From positions 124,001-188,000 of the forward strand of contig CAWFXV010000022.1 of the NCBI GenBank assembly GCA_963819885.1: 64,000 nt of DNA, read 5' to 3'. Below are positions 1 to 12,532 of this stretch, piece after piece. Numbering within the stretch: position 1 is the stretch's first letter; every line of letters starts with the position of its first letter. The notes beneath the pieces are model-generated. The model saw only the letters and a program-made list of their open reading frames with translations, was not told where the DNA came from and made no database searches. Made by a program: the position numbers and the translations under genes. This stretch comes from JACVRX01 sp963819885. Its GTDB lineage: Bacteria; Actinomycetota; Actinomycetes; Jiangellales; Jiangellaceae.

Positions 1-10
1 CCAGGCCGAC

Positions 11-145
11 TCAGGCAGACAGCCGCGCACGGCCCTTACGACGCCGGGCACCGATGATCCCTCGGCCAGCCCGGGTCCGCATGCGCAGCCGGAAGCCGTG
101 AGTCCGTGCACGACGGCGGTTGTTCGGCTGAAAGGTGCGCTTCAC
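11..145 (-). CDS. rpmH: 50S ribosomal protein L34
   Basis: Component of the large ribosomal subunit. The 44-residue product starts VKRTFQPNNRRRARTHGF and ends KGRARLSA, the universal L34 pattern, very rich in Arg and Lys. The frame stays open upstream, but L34 homology begins at the GTG at 145, which has a GGAG motif about 7 bases upstream. It is divergent from dnaA, as is normal in actinobacteria; rnpA would be expected just left of the window. Length is normal for the family. Confidence 0.97.
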   Translation of the reverse strand: MKRTFQPNNRRRARTHGFRLRMRTRAGRGIIGARRRKGRARLSA

Positions 146-644
146 GTCCGGGCTCCATTGTTGACGAGCAGGTAGTCGAAACCGACGACCGCCCAGGCGT
201 GCGAAGACACACGCAGGTGATCTGGAGCCCTCGTCGGACCGACCCACGGTACGTGCCGAGAGACCGCAGGGTCAAACCGGTCAGACCCAGGCCAAGGATG
301 CGCCATGGCGATGCGTTTCAACCGGTCACCATCGCACCCGGCATCGGGAAATCCCGGACGCGACACGCCGGGAACCTTGAGACAACCTGTGGACACCGGT
401 TGAACCGACCCGCTGGAGTTGTTAGCGTCCCGGGTTCTACCAGCGTTGCTATGGCGACGTGCCTGCCGGGGAGAAAACCGTGTTTTCGCAGGTCAGCACT
501 TGTGTTAGGGGCTGTTGAGGACCCTTCCTCAACACTCCACACATTGTGGATGACCGTGTGGACCGCAGCACGACACCGCGTGGCGTCGGTATCGCACCTG
601 CCCGAAGCTCGTTTTCGGCAGGCTTCGACAAGACAGGAGACGGT
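146..644. promoter_or_regulatory. rpmH-dnaA intergenic region with DnaA boxes
   Basis: No gene is supported in these 499 bases. The region holds the divergent rpmH and dnaA promoters. DnaA-box-like 9-mers on the minus strand lie at 388-396 (GTGTCCACA) and 545-553 (TCATCCACA), with a weaker one at 557-565 (CGGTCCACA). A 9-bp perfect hairpin (TGTTGAGGA, loop CCCT, TCCTCAACA) occupies 513-534. The boxes near the dnaA start suggest dnaA autoregulation or a second origin subregion; that is inference. Confidence 0.6.
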
Positions 645-2087
645 GTGAGCGATGAGCCGGGCGGCGATTTCGGTGCCGCATGGGGGGCCGCCCTGGCCAC
701 ATTGGACGACGTCGAGATCGGCCCGCAGCAACGGGCATTCCTGCAGCAGGCCCGCCCGCTGACCCTGGTCGAGGACACCGCCGTCGTGGCGGTGCCCAGC
801 GACTTCGCTCGCATCCAGCTCGAGCAGCGGCTTCGCCCGATGTTGGTCGAAGCTCTCGGCCGGGTGCTGGGCCGTCCGGTCGGTCTCGCGGTCAGCGTGG
901 CGCCGTTCGCCGACGAGCCGATCATGATGCCCCCCTTCCACGACACAGCCGAGTTGGCAGACACTGCGGTCAGTGCTCCGCCGGCCAACGGCGAGCCCGC
1001 CTTTGCACCCCATGTCGTACCAGACGTCACCAGGCGGCCGGAGATCGAGCAATCCCGGCTCAACCCCCGCTACGCCTTCGAGACGTTCGTCATCGGCTCG
1101 AGCAACCGCTTCGCCCATGCCGCCGCAGTCGCTGTGGCCGAGGCACCGGGCAAGGCCTACAACCCATTGTTGATCTACGGCGACTCCGGTCTGGGAAAGA
1201 CACACCTTCTCCACGCGATCGGCCACTATGTCCGCACGATCTACCCGGGCACCAGGGTTCGCTACGTGAGCTCGGAGGAGTTCACCAACGACTTCATCAA
1301 CTCCATCAGGGACGACAAGGCTTCGGCGTTCCAGCGCCGATATCGCGACGTCGACGTCCTGCTGATCGACGACATCCAGTTCCTCGAGGGCAAGATCCAG
1401 ACGCAGGAAGAGTTCTTCCACACCTTCAACACGCTGCACAACGCGACAAAGCAGATCGTCATTACTTCCGACCGCCCGCCCAAGCAGCTCTCGGCGCTGG
1501 AGGATCGGCTTCGCAATCGATTCGAGTGGGGGCTGATCTGTGACGTCCAGCCGCCGGACCTGGAAACCCGGATTGCGATCCTGTCGAAGAAGGCCGACCA
1601 GGATCATCTGAACGTCCCGGCCGACGTGTTGGAATACATCGCCAGCCGGATCGCCACCAACATCCGCGAGCTGGAAGGTGCGCTGATCCGGGTCACCGCG
1701 TTCGCCAGCCTCAACCGGCAGCCGGTCGAACTGGCATTGGCCGAGGCCGTCCTACGCGACCTGGTACCGACCGATGGGGTACCCGAGATCACCGGGGCAA
1801 CGATCATGGCGCAGACCGCCGCCTACTACGGCTTGACCATCGAAGACCTGCAGGGTTCGAGCCGGAGTCGGGTGCTGGTGACGGCTCGGCAGATCGCGAT
1901 GTATCTGTGCCGGGAACTCACCGAACTCTCGTTGCCAAAAATCGGGCAACTATTCGGCGGCCGCGACCACACGACGGTCATGCACGCGGAACGGAAGATC
2001 CGTCACCTCATGGCCGAACGGCGCAGCGTGTACAACCAGGTGACCGAGCTGACGAACCGGATCAGACAGCAGGCGAGGCAATCGTGA
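645..2087 (+). CDS. dnaA: Chromosomal replication initiator DnaA
   Basis: AAA+ ATPase that binds DnaA boxes and opens oriC. The 480-residue product has an N-terminal DnaB/DciA-interaction domain (about 1-85), a variable linker, the ATPase core with Walker A GDSGLGKT (179-186) and Walker B LLIDDIQF (239-246), and a C-terminal helix-turn-helix containing GRDHTTVMHAERKI. The frame extends upstream to 546, but the GTG at 645 is chosen because AGGAGA lies about 7 bases before it and the alternative N-terminus has no family character. It is followed by the putative oriC and dnaN. Length is typical; the linker is shorter than in Streptomyces. Confidence 0.98.
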   Translation: MSDEPGGDFGAAWGAALATLDDVEIGPQQRAFLQQARPLTLVEDTAVVAVPSDFARIQLEQRLRPMLVEALGRVLGRPVGLAVSVAPFADEPIMMPPFHDTAELADTAVSAPPANGEPAFAPHVVPDVTRRPEIEQSRLNPRYAFETFVIGSSNRFAHAAAVAVAEAPGKAYNPLLIYGDSGLGKTHLLHAIGHYVRTIYPGTRVRYVSSEEFTNDFINSIRDDKASAFQRRYRDVDVLLIDDIQFLEGKIQTQEEFFHTFNTLHNATKQIVITSDRPPKQLSALEDRLRNRFEWGLICDVQPPDLETRIAILSKKADQDHLNVPADVLEYIASRIATNIRELEGALIRVTAFASLNRQPVELALAEAVLRDLVPTDGVPEITGATIMAQTAAYYGLTIEDLQGSSRSRVLVTARQIAMYLCRELTELSLPKIGQLFGGRDHTTVMHAERKIRHLMAERRSVYNQVTELTNRIRQQARQS

Positions 2088-2428
2088 TCCACTTCGCACA
2101 GCATGTGAATAACTCTGTGGACGACAGGTCCAACCGGGGGACGTCTTGTTGACAGGCGCCATTCCGCAGTGGAACAGACTCGTTTTCCACCGTCGATCTG
2201 AGGTTGGCTGCACACGAACTGAACATGCTGGCAGTCTTATTGACCTGGGCCAGATCAGGTTATGCACAGCTTCCACCGACGCTATGGCGATGACGAGCCA
2301 CTATCAATATATGAGACACGACGACCATCCGACGTGGCTCCACGCTGTGGACAGGGCCGGGCTCACTGGGCATGTCGGCCTCCCGTGGAAAGATGACGAC
2401 GAGCACTCGGGCAGAGGATGGTGACGCA
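2088..2428. other. oriC: Probable replication origin (oriC)
   Basis: This 341-base dnaA-dnaN spacer is the usual actinobacterial oriC site. DnaA-box-like 9-mers with at most one mismatch to TTRTCCACA are at 2104-2112 (minus, TTATTCACA), 2116-2124 (minus, TCGTCCACA), 2260-2268 (plus, TTATGCACA) and 2346-2354 (minus, CTGTCCACA); a weaker TTTTCCACC is at 2183. A short AT-rich tract (CTATCAATATATGAG, 2301-2315) stands out in GC-rich surroundings and is a candidate unwinding element. There are fewer boxes than in Streptomyces. GC skew could not be computed. Confidence 0.8.
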
Positions 2429-3559
2429 GTGAAGTTCCGGCTCGAGCGCGATGTGCTGGCCGACGCGGTCGCCTGGACCGCACGCACACTGCCGAACCGG
2501 CCCACCGTGCCGGTCCTGGCCGGCCTTCGCCTGGACGTTGCCGACGGAGCCGTCACGTTCTCCTCTTTCGACTACGAGGTCTCGGGCCGAGTGACGGTTG
2601 ACGGCGAGGTCGCTGACCCAGGTACCGTGCTGGTATCTGGCCGGCTGCTCGCCGACATCGGCCGATCACTGCCCGCCCGGCCGGTCGACATTGCCTCGGA
2701 TGGGTCGAAGGTGGTCATCACCTGCGGGACCGCCCGGTTCACGCTGCAGACCCTGCCGGTCGAGGAATATCCAGAATTGCCGGCATTACCAGAAACGTCG
2801 GGCACAGTAGACGGTGCACTGCTGGCTGAGGCCGTCGGCCAGGTGGCGGTAGCGGCCGGCCGGGATGACATGTTGCCCACGCTCACCGGAATCCGGATCG
2901 AGATCGAGGGTGAGTCGGTGACCCTGGCCGCCACCGACCGGTATCGGTTGGCGGTTCGGGAGTTCACCTGGCGGCCGCAGCGGCCGGAGGTCTCTGCTAT
3001 CGCTCTGGTGCCGGCACGCACCTTGGTCGACACGGCCAAGACTCTCGGCACCGAAGGCGAGGTCAGCCTGGCACTGGCTGGAGCTGCCAACGACAGCCTG
3101 ATCGGGCTGTCCGCGGGCGGGCGGCGCACCACCAGCCGGCTCATCGACGGTGAGTGGGTGCCCAACTACCGGAAGCTCTTTCCAGCTCAGACCGTTACGG
3201 CAGCACGAGTCGAGATGGCGGCCTTGGTCGAGTCGGTGAAGCGAGTCTCCCTGGTGGCGGAGCGAAATACCCCTATTCGGCTGAGTTTCGACGACGGCCA
3301 GGTCGTGCTCGAGGCCGGCAGCGGTGATGACGCCCAGGCTTCCGAGGCGCTACCCGCTCTGATCGACGGCCCGGCCATCGCGACCGGATTCAACCCGGGC
3401 TACCTTCTCGACGGGTTGCAGGCAGTGGATGCCGCATTCGCGCACTTGTCGTTCACCGAACCGCTGAAGCCGGCCGTGATCCAAGGCGCACCGGGCGTCG
3501 CCGAGGATCCGATACCAGGCTACCGGTACCTGGCCATGCCGATCCGGCTGTCCAGCTGA
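2429..3559 (+). CDS. dnaN: DNA polymerase III beta sliding clamp
   Basis: Processivity clamp encircling DNA and tethering polymerase III. The 376-residue product starts VKFRLERDVL, matching the Streptomyces N-terminus MKIRVERDVL, and keeps FDYEVSGRV, AAGRDDMLPTLTG, SLVAERNTPIRLSF and the C-terminal YRYLAMPIRL of the hydrophobic protein-binding cleft. The GTG at 2429 is preferred; an ATG at 2393 would add 12 residues lacking homology. AGAGG lies about 12 bases upstream. It is followed by gnd after 35 bases. Confidence 0.97.
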   Translation: MKFRLERDVLADAVAWTARTLPNRPTVPVLAGLRLDVADGAVTFSSFDYEVSGRVTVDGEVADPGTVLVSGRLLADIGRSLPARPVDIASDGSKVVITCGTARFTLQTLPVEEYPELPALPETSGTVDGALLAEAVGQVAVAAGRDDMLPTLTGIRIEIEGESVTLAATDRYRLAVREFTWRPQRPEVSAIALVPARTLVDTAKTLGTEGEVSLALAGAANDSLIGLSAGGRRTTSRLIDGEWVPNYRKLFPAQTVTAARVEMAALVESVKRVSLVAERNTPIRLSFDDGQVVLEAGSGDDAQASEALPALIDGPAIATGFNPGYLLDGLQAVDAAFAHLSFTEPLKPAVIQGAPGVAEDPIPGYRYLAMPIRLSS

Positions 3560-3594
3560 GATTGGTTCCGCGGAGTCGACGGAAAGAGGAGTCA

Positions 3595-4610
<1,016 letters not shown>

Positions 4611-4611
<1 letters not shown>

Positions 4612-5759
4612 TGTACCTGTCGTACCTGTCATTGGTCGATTTCCGGTCCTACGCGGTGGTCGAGATGACCCTGCAGACTGGGGTGAGCGTATTCATCGGT
4701 GCGAACGGACAAGGTAAGACCAACCTCGTCGAAGCCGTCGGTTATCTGGCCGGCCTCGGCAGCCATCGGGTCGCACAGGATGCCCCGCTGGTTCGGCTCG
4801 GGGCCGAGCGCGCCGTTGTCCGGGGAACGGTGATCCAGGACGGCCGGTCTTCATTGGTCGAGATCGAGATCACTCCAGGCAAGGCGAACCGAGCCAGGAT
4901 CAACCGTGCACCGGTGCCGCGGCCTCGAGATGTGCTCGGTCTTGTCCGGTCGGTCTTGTTCGCGCCGGAAGACCTCGGGTTGATCAAGGGCGATCCCGCC
5001 GAGCGCCGCCGCTTTCTCGACGACCTGTTGGTCGTGCGGACGCCGCGGCTGGCCGGCATCCGGGCCGACTATGACCGAGTTCTCAAGCAGCGCAACGCAT
5101 TACTCAAATCTGCGGCGGCGGCGATGCGCGCGAGCCGAGCTGGGGTTGCGTCACCTGACCTGCGCACCCTCGATGTGTGGGACACCCACCTCGCTCGCCA
5201 CGGCGCGGAACTGCTGGCCGCCCGGCTGGAACTGGTCGAGAGCCTGCGTCCACTCGTCGCGAAGTCCTATGACGCGATCGCCGCCGGCATCGCCAAGGGG
5301 GAGGCTCGCCTCGACTACCGGTCCTCGCTGGGCCCGGATGTCGACCTGAGCCCAGATCGCGATCTGCTGGCGGCGGCCATCGTGGAGGCGACGACCCGGA
5401 TCCGTCGGGAGGAGATCGACCGCGGCGTCTCCCTGGTCGGGCCGCACCGCGACGACCTGGTCCTCGGTCTCGGTCCGATGCCGGCCAAGGGTTTCGCCAG
5501 CCAGGGGGAGGCCTGGTCGTTTGCGCTCGCGCTGAGATTGGCCTCGTTCGACCTGCTCCGCGCGGACGGCGACGACCCGATCTTGCTCCTCGACGATGTC
5601 TTCGCCGAGCTCGACATCGGCCGAAGGGATCGGCTGGCCCAGCTTGTCGGGGAGGCGGAGCAAGTGCTCGTGACAGCTGCCGTCGCGGCTGACGTGCCGT
5701 CGCGGCTGACCGGTGTCAGAGTGGATGTCATGGACGGCGAGCTGCGGACGGTCCGGTGA
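4611..5759 (+). CDS. recF: DNA replication and repair protein RecF
   Basis: SMC-like ATPase that with RecO/RecR loads RecA at single-strand gaps. The 382-residue product starts MYLSYLSLVDFRSY, has Walker A GANGQGKTNL near residue 30, the QGEAWSFALALRLA signature and Walker B LLLDDVFAELD near 325. It overlaps gnd by one base and the next gene by four, so gnd-recF-dciA probably form one translationally coupled operon. Length is normal. Confidence 0.97.
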
Positions 5760-6334
5760 ATCCACGTGACGAAGCGGAGGCGCCACGTCCGCCGGAGGCG
5801 CCTGGACCCGCGCCGCGCCCAGCACCGGACCGAGAGCCGGAAGGGACCGAGCTGGCCGAGGCGTTGGTCAACCGGTCCCGGTCCCTTCAGGGACGCTTCG
5901 GTGCACGCAAACGGCCGACAACCTCCCCAGGCGCTCGGCGCACGCCCAGCGCGGGATGGAGCGGGCCGGCTCGAGACGAGCGCGACCCACAGTTGCTGGA
6001 AACGGCGGTCGAGCGGCTCGTCGGTGAACACGGGTGGGGGCCGGAGATCGCTGTCCACGGTGTCGTCGCTCGATGGGAGCAGGTGGTCGGTCCCGACGTT
6101 GCCGCACACGTACGGGTCGAGCGGTACGCCGACGGCGAGGTGACCCTGCGCACCGATTCGACGGCCTGGGCCACCCAGATGCGTCTCCTCGCGCCCAGCT
6201 TGATCCGTCGGTTCAACGAAGAGACCGATGACGGGACGGTCAGCCGGGTCATCGTCCGTGGGCCACACGTGCCGAGCTGGCGTAAAGGGCCACGTAGCGT
6301 TCCGGGCCGTGGACCCAGGGATACCTATGGCTGA
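5756..6334 (+). CDS. dciA: DciA-like helicase-associated protein (DUF721)
   Basis: DUF721/DciA proteins interact with the replicative helicase DnaB and help load it in bacteria lacking DnaC/DnaI. The 192-residue product has a disordered Pro/Arg-rich N-terminus (about 1-80) and a C-terminal domain with ERLVGEHGWGPEIAVHGVV, RWEQVVGPDVAAH and LRTDSTAWATQMRLLAPSL, a typical DUF721 pattern. The GTG start overlaps the recF stop as GTGA. Position between recF and gyrB is conserved in actinobacteria. Function is inferred from the family. Confidence 0.88.
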   Translation: MNPRDEAEAPRPPEAPGPAPRPAPDREPEGTELAEALVNRSRSLQGRFGARKRPTTSPGARRTPSAGWSGPARDERDPQLLETAVERLVGEHGWGPEIAVHGVVARWEQVVGPDVAAHVRVERYADGEVTLRTDSTAWATQMRLLAPSLIRRFNEETDDGTVSRVIVRGPHVPSWRKGPRSVPGRGPRDTYG

Positions 6335-6649
6335 GGCGCCGGTACGAAGGAGCGGACGCAGAAAGGTCTGTGGACAACCGATCCAGAGCCCGGCCCGGTG
6401 CCAGGCTGGGCTAGAGAACTGCAGGTGCGGATCGCCATTTCCGCCGCACGGGACGAAGTGGCCGGGTAGGGGGACAAGGCGATGACGATTTCCGCGGTCA
6501 AAACGGGCTCAGCGGGCCGCAGATAGCCCGTCCAGCACTATCCACAGGGTAGACTGGGACCACCTTCCAGGCCGCTCCGGCCGCGTACGGGCCATAGAGC
6601 CCGTTAGCGCCCAGGGCGGCCTGGTCCCTGACAGGAAGTTGGTTCGCGC
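6335..6649 (+). promoter_or_regulatory. gyrB upstream region with DnaA boxes
   Basis: The 315 bases between dciA and gyrB contain no convincing gene. A perfect TTGTCCACA DnaA box lies on the minus strand at 6369-6377, and CTATCCACA on the plus strand at 6538-6546. The gyrB ribosome-binding site ACAGGAAG is at 6631-6638. The gyrB-gyrA promoter should be here, but I cannot pick -10/-35 boxes with confidence. Confidence 0.55.
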
Positions 6650-8689
<2,040 letters not shown>

Positions 8690-8707
8690 TCCTCCCCTGG
8701 GATCTTC

Positions 8708-11248
8708 ATGAGCGACGACACCATTCCGACCGACGCCCTGTCGCCAGGCGGCCGAATCGAGCCCGTCGACCTGCAGGTCGAGATGCAGCGCTCGTACCTC
8801 GACTACGCGATGAGCGTGATCGTGGGCCGGGCCCTGCCCGACGTGCGCGATGGCCTCAAACCCGTGCACCGGCGGGTGATCTACGCGATGTACGACGGCG
8901 GGTACCGGCCGGACCGCTCGTTCTCCAAGTGCTCGCGAGTCGTCGGTGACGTCATGGCCAACTACCACCCGCACGGCGACGTCGCGATCTACGACACCCT
9001 GGTCCGGCTCGGGCAGTGGTGGTCGATGCGCTATCCGCTGGTCCAGGGCCAGGGCAACTTCGGGTCCCGCGGCGACGACAAGCAGGCGGCCGCGCGGTAC
9101 ACCGAGTGCAAGATGGCGCCGCTGGCCATGGAGCTGGTCCGCGACATCGACGAGGACACCGTCGACTTCGCCGCCAACTACGACAACAAGGGCACCGAGC
9201 CGGTCGTCCTGCCCGCCCGGTTCCCCAATCTCCTGGTCAACGGGTCGGGCGGGATCGCGGTCGGCATGGCGACCAACATCCCCCCACACAACCTGCGAGA
9301 GGTGACGGCCGGCGTCCAGTGGTACCTCGAACACCCTGGGGCAAGCAGCGAAGAACTGCTCGAGGCGCTGCTACAGCGGGTGAAGGGGCCGGACTTCCCA
9401 ACCAGCGGGCTGGTCGTCGGCACCACCGGCATCGAGCAGGCGTACCGAACCGGCCGCGGCCCGATCACCATGCGGGCCGTCGTCAATGTCGAGGAGAGCA
9501 AGCAGGGGCGTACCTGCCTGGTCATCTCGGAGCTGCCCTACCAGGTCAACCCCGACGCGCTGCTCCGCAAGATCGCCGAGCTGGCCGACTCCGGCCGAGT
9601 CCCGGGCATTGCTGATCTCCGCGACGACTCCTCGTCCCGGACCGGCATGCGGATCGTGGTCGTGCTCAAGCGCGACGCGGTGGCGTCAGTTGTCCGCAAC
9701 AACCTCTACAAGCACACCCAGCTGCAGGAGACGTTCGGCGCCAACATGGTCGCCCTGGTGGACGGGGTGCCCCGGACGCTGCCGCTCGATGCGTTCGTCC
9801 GGCACTGGGTCACGCATCAGATGGAGGTCATCCGCCGGCGTACGGAGTACCGGCTGCGCAAGAAGCGCGAGCGGCTGCACATCGTCAGCGGCCTGTTGAA
9901 GGCGATCGACGCGATCGATGAGGTGATCGCGCTGATCCGCCGCTCGCAGGACGTCGACACCGCTCGCGACGGTCTCATGCAGCTGTTGGACATCGACGAG
10001 CTCCAGGCCACCGCGATCCTGGACATGCAGCTGCGCCGGCTGACAGCGCTGTCGCGCGAAGAGTTGCAGGTCGAGCGTGACCGGCTGGTCGCCGACATCG
10101 CCGATTTGGAAACGATCTTGCGATCCGACGACCGCAAACGGTCGATCATTGTCAACGAGCTCACCGAGATCGTCGACAAGTATGGCGACGAACGGCGGAC
10201 CCGGCTCATCCCGGCGGAGGGCGACCTGACCGCTGAAGACCTCATTCCCGAGGAGCCAGTGGTGGTCACGATCACCCGCGGCGGTTACGCCAAGCGCACC
10301 AAGGCCGATTTGTACCGATCGCAGCGGCGCGGCGGCAAGGGAGTGCGCGGTGCCCAATTGCGCGAAGACGACGTCGTCGAGCAGTTCTTCGTCACGTCGA
10401 CGCACCACTGGATCCTGTTCTTCACCAACCGAGGTCGGGTATATCGAGCGAAGGCATACGAACTGCCGGAACTCGCCAGGGACGCCAAGGGCCAGCACGT
10501 CGCCAACCTGCTGGCCTTTCAGCCCGACGAGAGGATCGCCAAGGTGCTGGCCGTGCGCGACTACGAGCAGGCACCGTACTTGGTGCTCGCCACCAAGCAC
10601 GGCCTGGTCAAGAAGACCCGGCTCACGGAGTACGACTCCAACCGGGCCGGCGGCGTGATCGCTGTCGTGTTCCGCGACAATGTCGACGAGCTCATCGGGG
10701 CTGAGCTGATTTCGGCGACCGATGATGTCTTGCTGGTCTCCCGCAAGGCGCAGGCCATCCGCTTCACGGCCACCGATGAGCAGCTACGTCCGATGGGTCG
10801 CGCCACCGGTGGTGTGATCGGGATGAAATTCCGTGGGGACGACGAACTGCTGTCGATGTCGGTCGTGCGCGATGGAACCGACTCCTCCGTGTTCACGGTG
10901 ACCGACGGTGGATTCGCCAAACGGACAGCAGTCGAGCACTATCGCCCCCAGGGCCGTGGCGGCCTGGGCATCAAGGCCATGAAGATCAACGGTGATCGGG
11001 GCTCCCTGGTTGGCGCGCTGGTAGTCGTCGACGGCGACGAGGTACTGGCAATCCGGGCCTCCGGAGGTGTGACACGAAGCCCAGTTGGTGAGGTACCGAC
11101 CAAGGGACGTGACACCATGGGAGTCAAGTACGTCGCACTCGGTGCGGGGGATGCTGTCGTTGCGATCGCTCGCAACGCCGAGGACGATGCAGTGACGGAG
11201 CCGGCTGCCAGTGGTCCCACGCCGGGCTCGGAGGGTGATAGCTCGTGA
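8708..11248 (+). CDS. gyrA: DNA gyrase subunit A
   Basis: DNA breakage-reunion subunit of gyrase. The 846-residue product contains the winged-helix active-site Tyr at about 131 (ARYTECKM), a coiled-coil tower, and a C-terminal beta-pinwheel with the gyrase-specific GyrA box QRRGGKG. In the quinolone-determining region the sequence is HPHGDVAIYD: Val92 occupies the place of E. coli Ser83 / M. tuberculosis Ala90, and Ala93 that of Ser91, while the acidic Asp96 is kept. The ATG at 8708 has no strong Shine-Dalgarno, suggesting coupling to gyrB. The stop overlaps the next gene as GTGA. Confidence 0.98.
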   Translation: MSDDTIPTDALSPGGRIEPVDLQVEMQRSYLDYAMSVIVGRALPDVRDGLKPVHRRVIYAMYDGGYRPDRSFSKCSRVVGDVMANYHPHGDVAIYDTLVRLGQWWSMRYPLVQGQGNFGSRGDDKQAAARYTECKMAPLAMELVRDIDEDTVDFAANYDNKGTEPVVLPARFPNLLVNGSGGIAVGMATNIPPHNLREVTAGVQWYLEHPGASSEELLEALLQRVKGPDFPTSGLVVGTTGIEQAYRTGRGPITMRAVVNVEESKQGRTCLVISELPYQVNPDALLRKIAELADSGRVPGIADLRDDSSSRTGMRIVVVLKRDAVASVVRNNLYKHTQLQETFGANMVALVDGVPRTLPLDAFVRHWVTHQMEVIRRRTEYRLRKKRERLHIVSGLLKAIDAIDEVIALIRRSQDVDTARDGLMQLLDIDELQATAILDMQLRRLTALSREELQVERDRLVADIADLETILRSDDRKRSIIVNELTEIVDKYGDERRTRLIPAEGDLTAEDLIPEEPVVVTITRGGYAKRTKADLYRSQRRGGKGVRGAQLREDDVVEQFFVTSTHHWILFFTNRGRVYRAKAYELPELARDAKGQHVANLLAFQPDERIAKVLAVRDYEQAPYLVLATKHGLVKKTRLTEYDSNRAGGVIAVVFRDNVDELIGAELISATDDVLLVSRKAQAIRFTATDEQLRPMGRATGGVIGMKFRGDDELLSMSVVRDGTDSSVFTVTDGGFAKRTAVEHYRPQGRGGLGIKAMKINGDRGSLVGALVVVDGDEVLAIRASGGVTRSPVGEVPTKGRDTMGVKYVALGAGDAVVAIARNAEDDAVTEPAASGPTPGSEGDSS

Positions 11249-12468
11249 CAGCACGCGACGGCATCGGACATCCCACGCCCAGTTCCGACCTGCACGACGA
11301 TGCGCCAACCACGATCGACCCAGCAGCCGACGCGCCAGGAGCCAACGGCACTGCTGGCAACGCTGCTGGCAACGGGGGGCCGCGGCACAGCGCGGGTCCA
11401 GACGTTCGCGGCAGCCACTCCAGCGCCAAGGCCTCGACCGCCTATGAGGTCGCTGCCGCACTACGGGCGCAGGCGTCGCGAGCGGCGCAGGCGACCCGGG
11501 AAGCAGGCCGCCGGGTGCAGGACGCGCTGAACACGCAGCCGGACCCTGGCGCTGTCGTGGCCAACAGCACTACTGCCAAGCCCGCAAGCGGCCCGACCGC
11601 GCCTGCCGGGGGGCCCGTCGGCGCCGCCGCAGCGATCGCGGCCACTGCGCGAACCTCGCCTTCGCCCAGCGAGTCGGAAGCGGCTTCGTCGGCATACCAG
11701 CCCGGGCTGCTGAATCCGCCCACGCAGGCGACCGAGGTGGAAGGCCGTAGCGACCAGCCGGCCTACGATCCCGAGGCCGGGTTCGTGCCGGAAGCCGGGG
11801 TTTCCCCCGGCGTGGCTGTTGTTCCGGAGTACTCGACAGAGGTTGACGTGGCTGGCGCCCACCTGGTCGAGGCACCAGACCTGCCAAACGCAGCCTTGGC
11901 TCCGGCACCTGAGGCTCCATTGGCACCGGTGATCGTTCCGTCGGTCGATCCGGTTCCGCTGGGCCGCGAGACTGGGCTGGTCGAGCCGGCGCCTACCCAA
12001 GTCGGGTTGGAAGCTCGGCCCGACGCGACGCAGCTGGCGCCCCAGCCGGCTCCCTCGCCCCGGCCGGCGACGTCGCTCCGGCGCAGCGGCCGGGTCCGCA
12101 AGGCCCGTCTGCGCCTGCTTCGGGTCGACCCATGGTCGGTGATGAAAACCGCCTTCCTGCTCTCGGTCGCGTTGGGGATCACCCTGTTCGTGGCGGTTGC
12201 CGTGTTGTGGTCGGTTCTCGACGCAGCCGGCGTCTTCACGGCGGTGGGCGACCTGGTTCAGGATCTGACCTCATCGGAGGCCAACGCCGAGTCTGCGTTC
12301 CGGCTGGAGAACTACACCGCGCTGTCCAGGGTGCTGGGGTTCACCACCCTGATCGCTGTAGTTGACGTGGTGCTGGTCACCGCCATCGCCACGCTCGGCG
12401 CGTTTCTCTACAACCTGTCGGCAAGCCTGCTCGGTGGCCTCGAAGTCACCCTCGCCGAGGACGACTGA
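11245..12468 (+). CDS. DUF3566 membrane protein
   Basis: The counterpart of the protein encoded after gyrA in mycobacteria (Rv0007 position). The 407-residue product has a long disordered Ala/Pro/Gly-rich cytoplasmic region (about 1-280), a basic stretch, then the DUF3566 domain with two membrane segments, around AFLLSVALGITLFVAVAVLW and TLIAVVDVVLVTAIATLGAF, ending NLSASLLGGLEVTLAEDD, the conserved family C-terminus. GTG start overlaps the gyrA stop by four bases. A role in envelope or division is only inferred from conserved linkage. Confidence 0.9.
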   Translation: MTARDGIGHPTPSSDLHDDAPTTIDPAADAPGANGTAGNAAGNGGPRHSAGPDVRGSHSSAKASTAYEVAAALRAQASRAAQATREAGRRVQDALNTQPDPGAVVANSTTAKPASGPTAPAGGPVGAAAAIAATARTSPSPSESEAASSAYQPGLLNPPTQATEVEGRSDQPAYDPEAGFVPEAGVSPGVAVVPEYSTEVDVAGAHLVEAPDLPNAALAPAPEAPLAPVIVPSVDPVPLGRETGLVEPAPTQVGLEARPDATQLAPQPAPSPRPATSLRRSGRVRKARLRLLRVDPWSVMKTAFLLSVALGITLFVAVAVLWSVLDAAGVFTAVGDLVQDLTSSEANAESAFRLENYTALSRVLGFTTLIAVVDVVLVTAIATLGAFLYNLSASLLGGLEVTLAEDD

Positions 12469-12532
12469 CAGGTTTGGGTCGCCGTCGTACGCTGAGGTAA
12501 CCTGCACCGGCGCCGTCGGTCGCGTTGCTTTC

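Noticed and set aside
318..1607. Long open frame on the minus strand across dnaA and its upstream region
   Set aside because: It is antisense to dnaA, has no protein-family motifs, and arises from the high third-position GC of the real gene.
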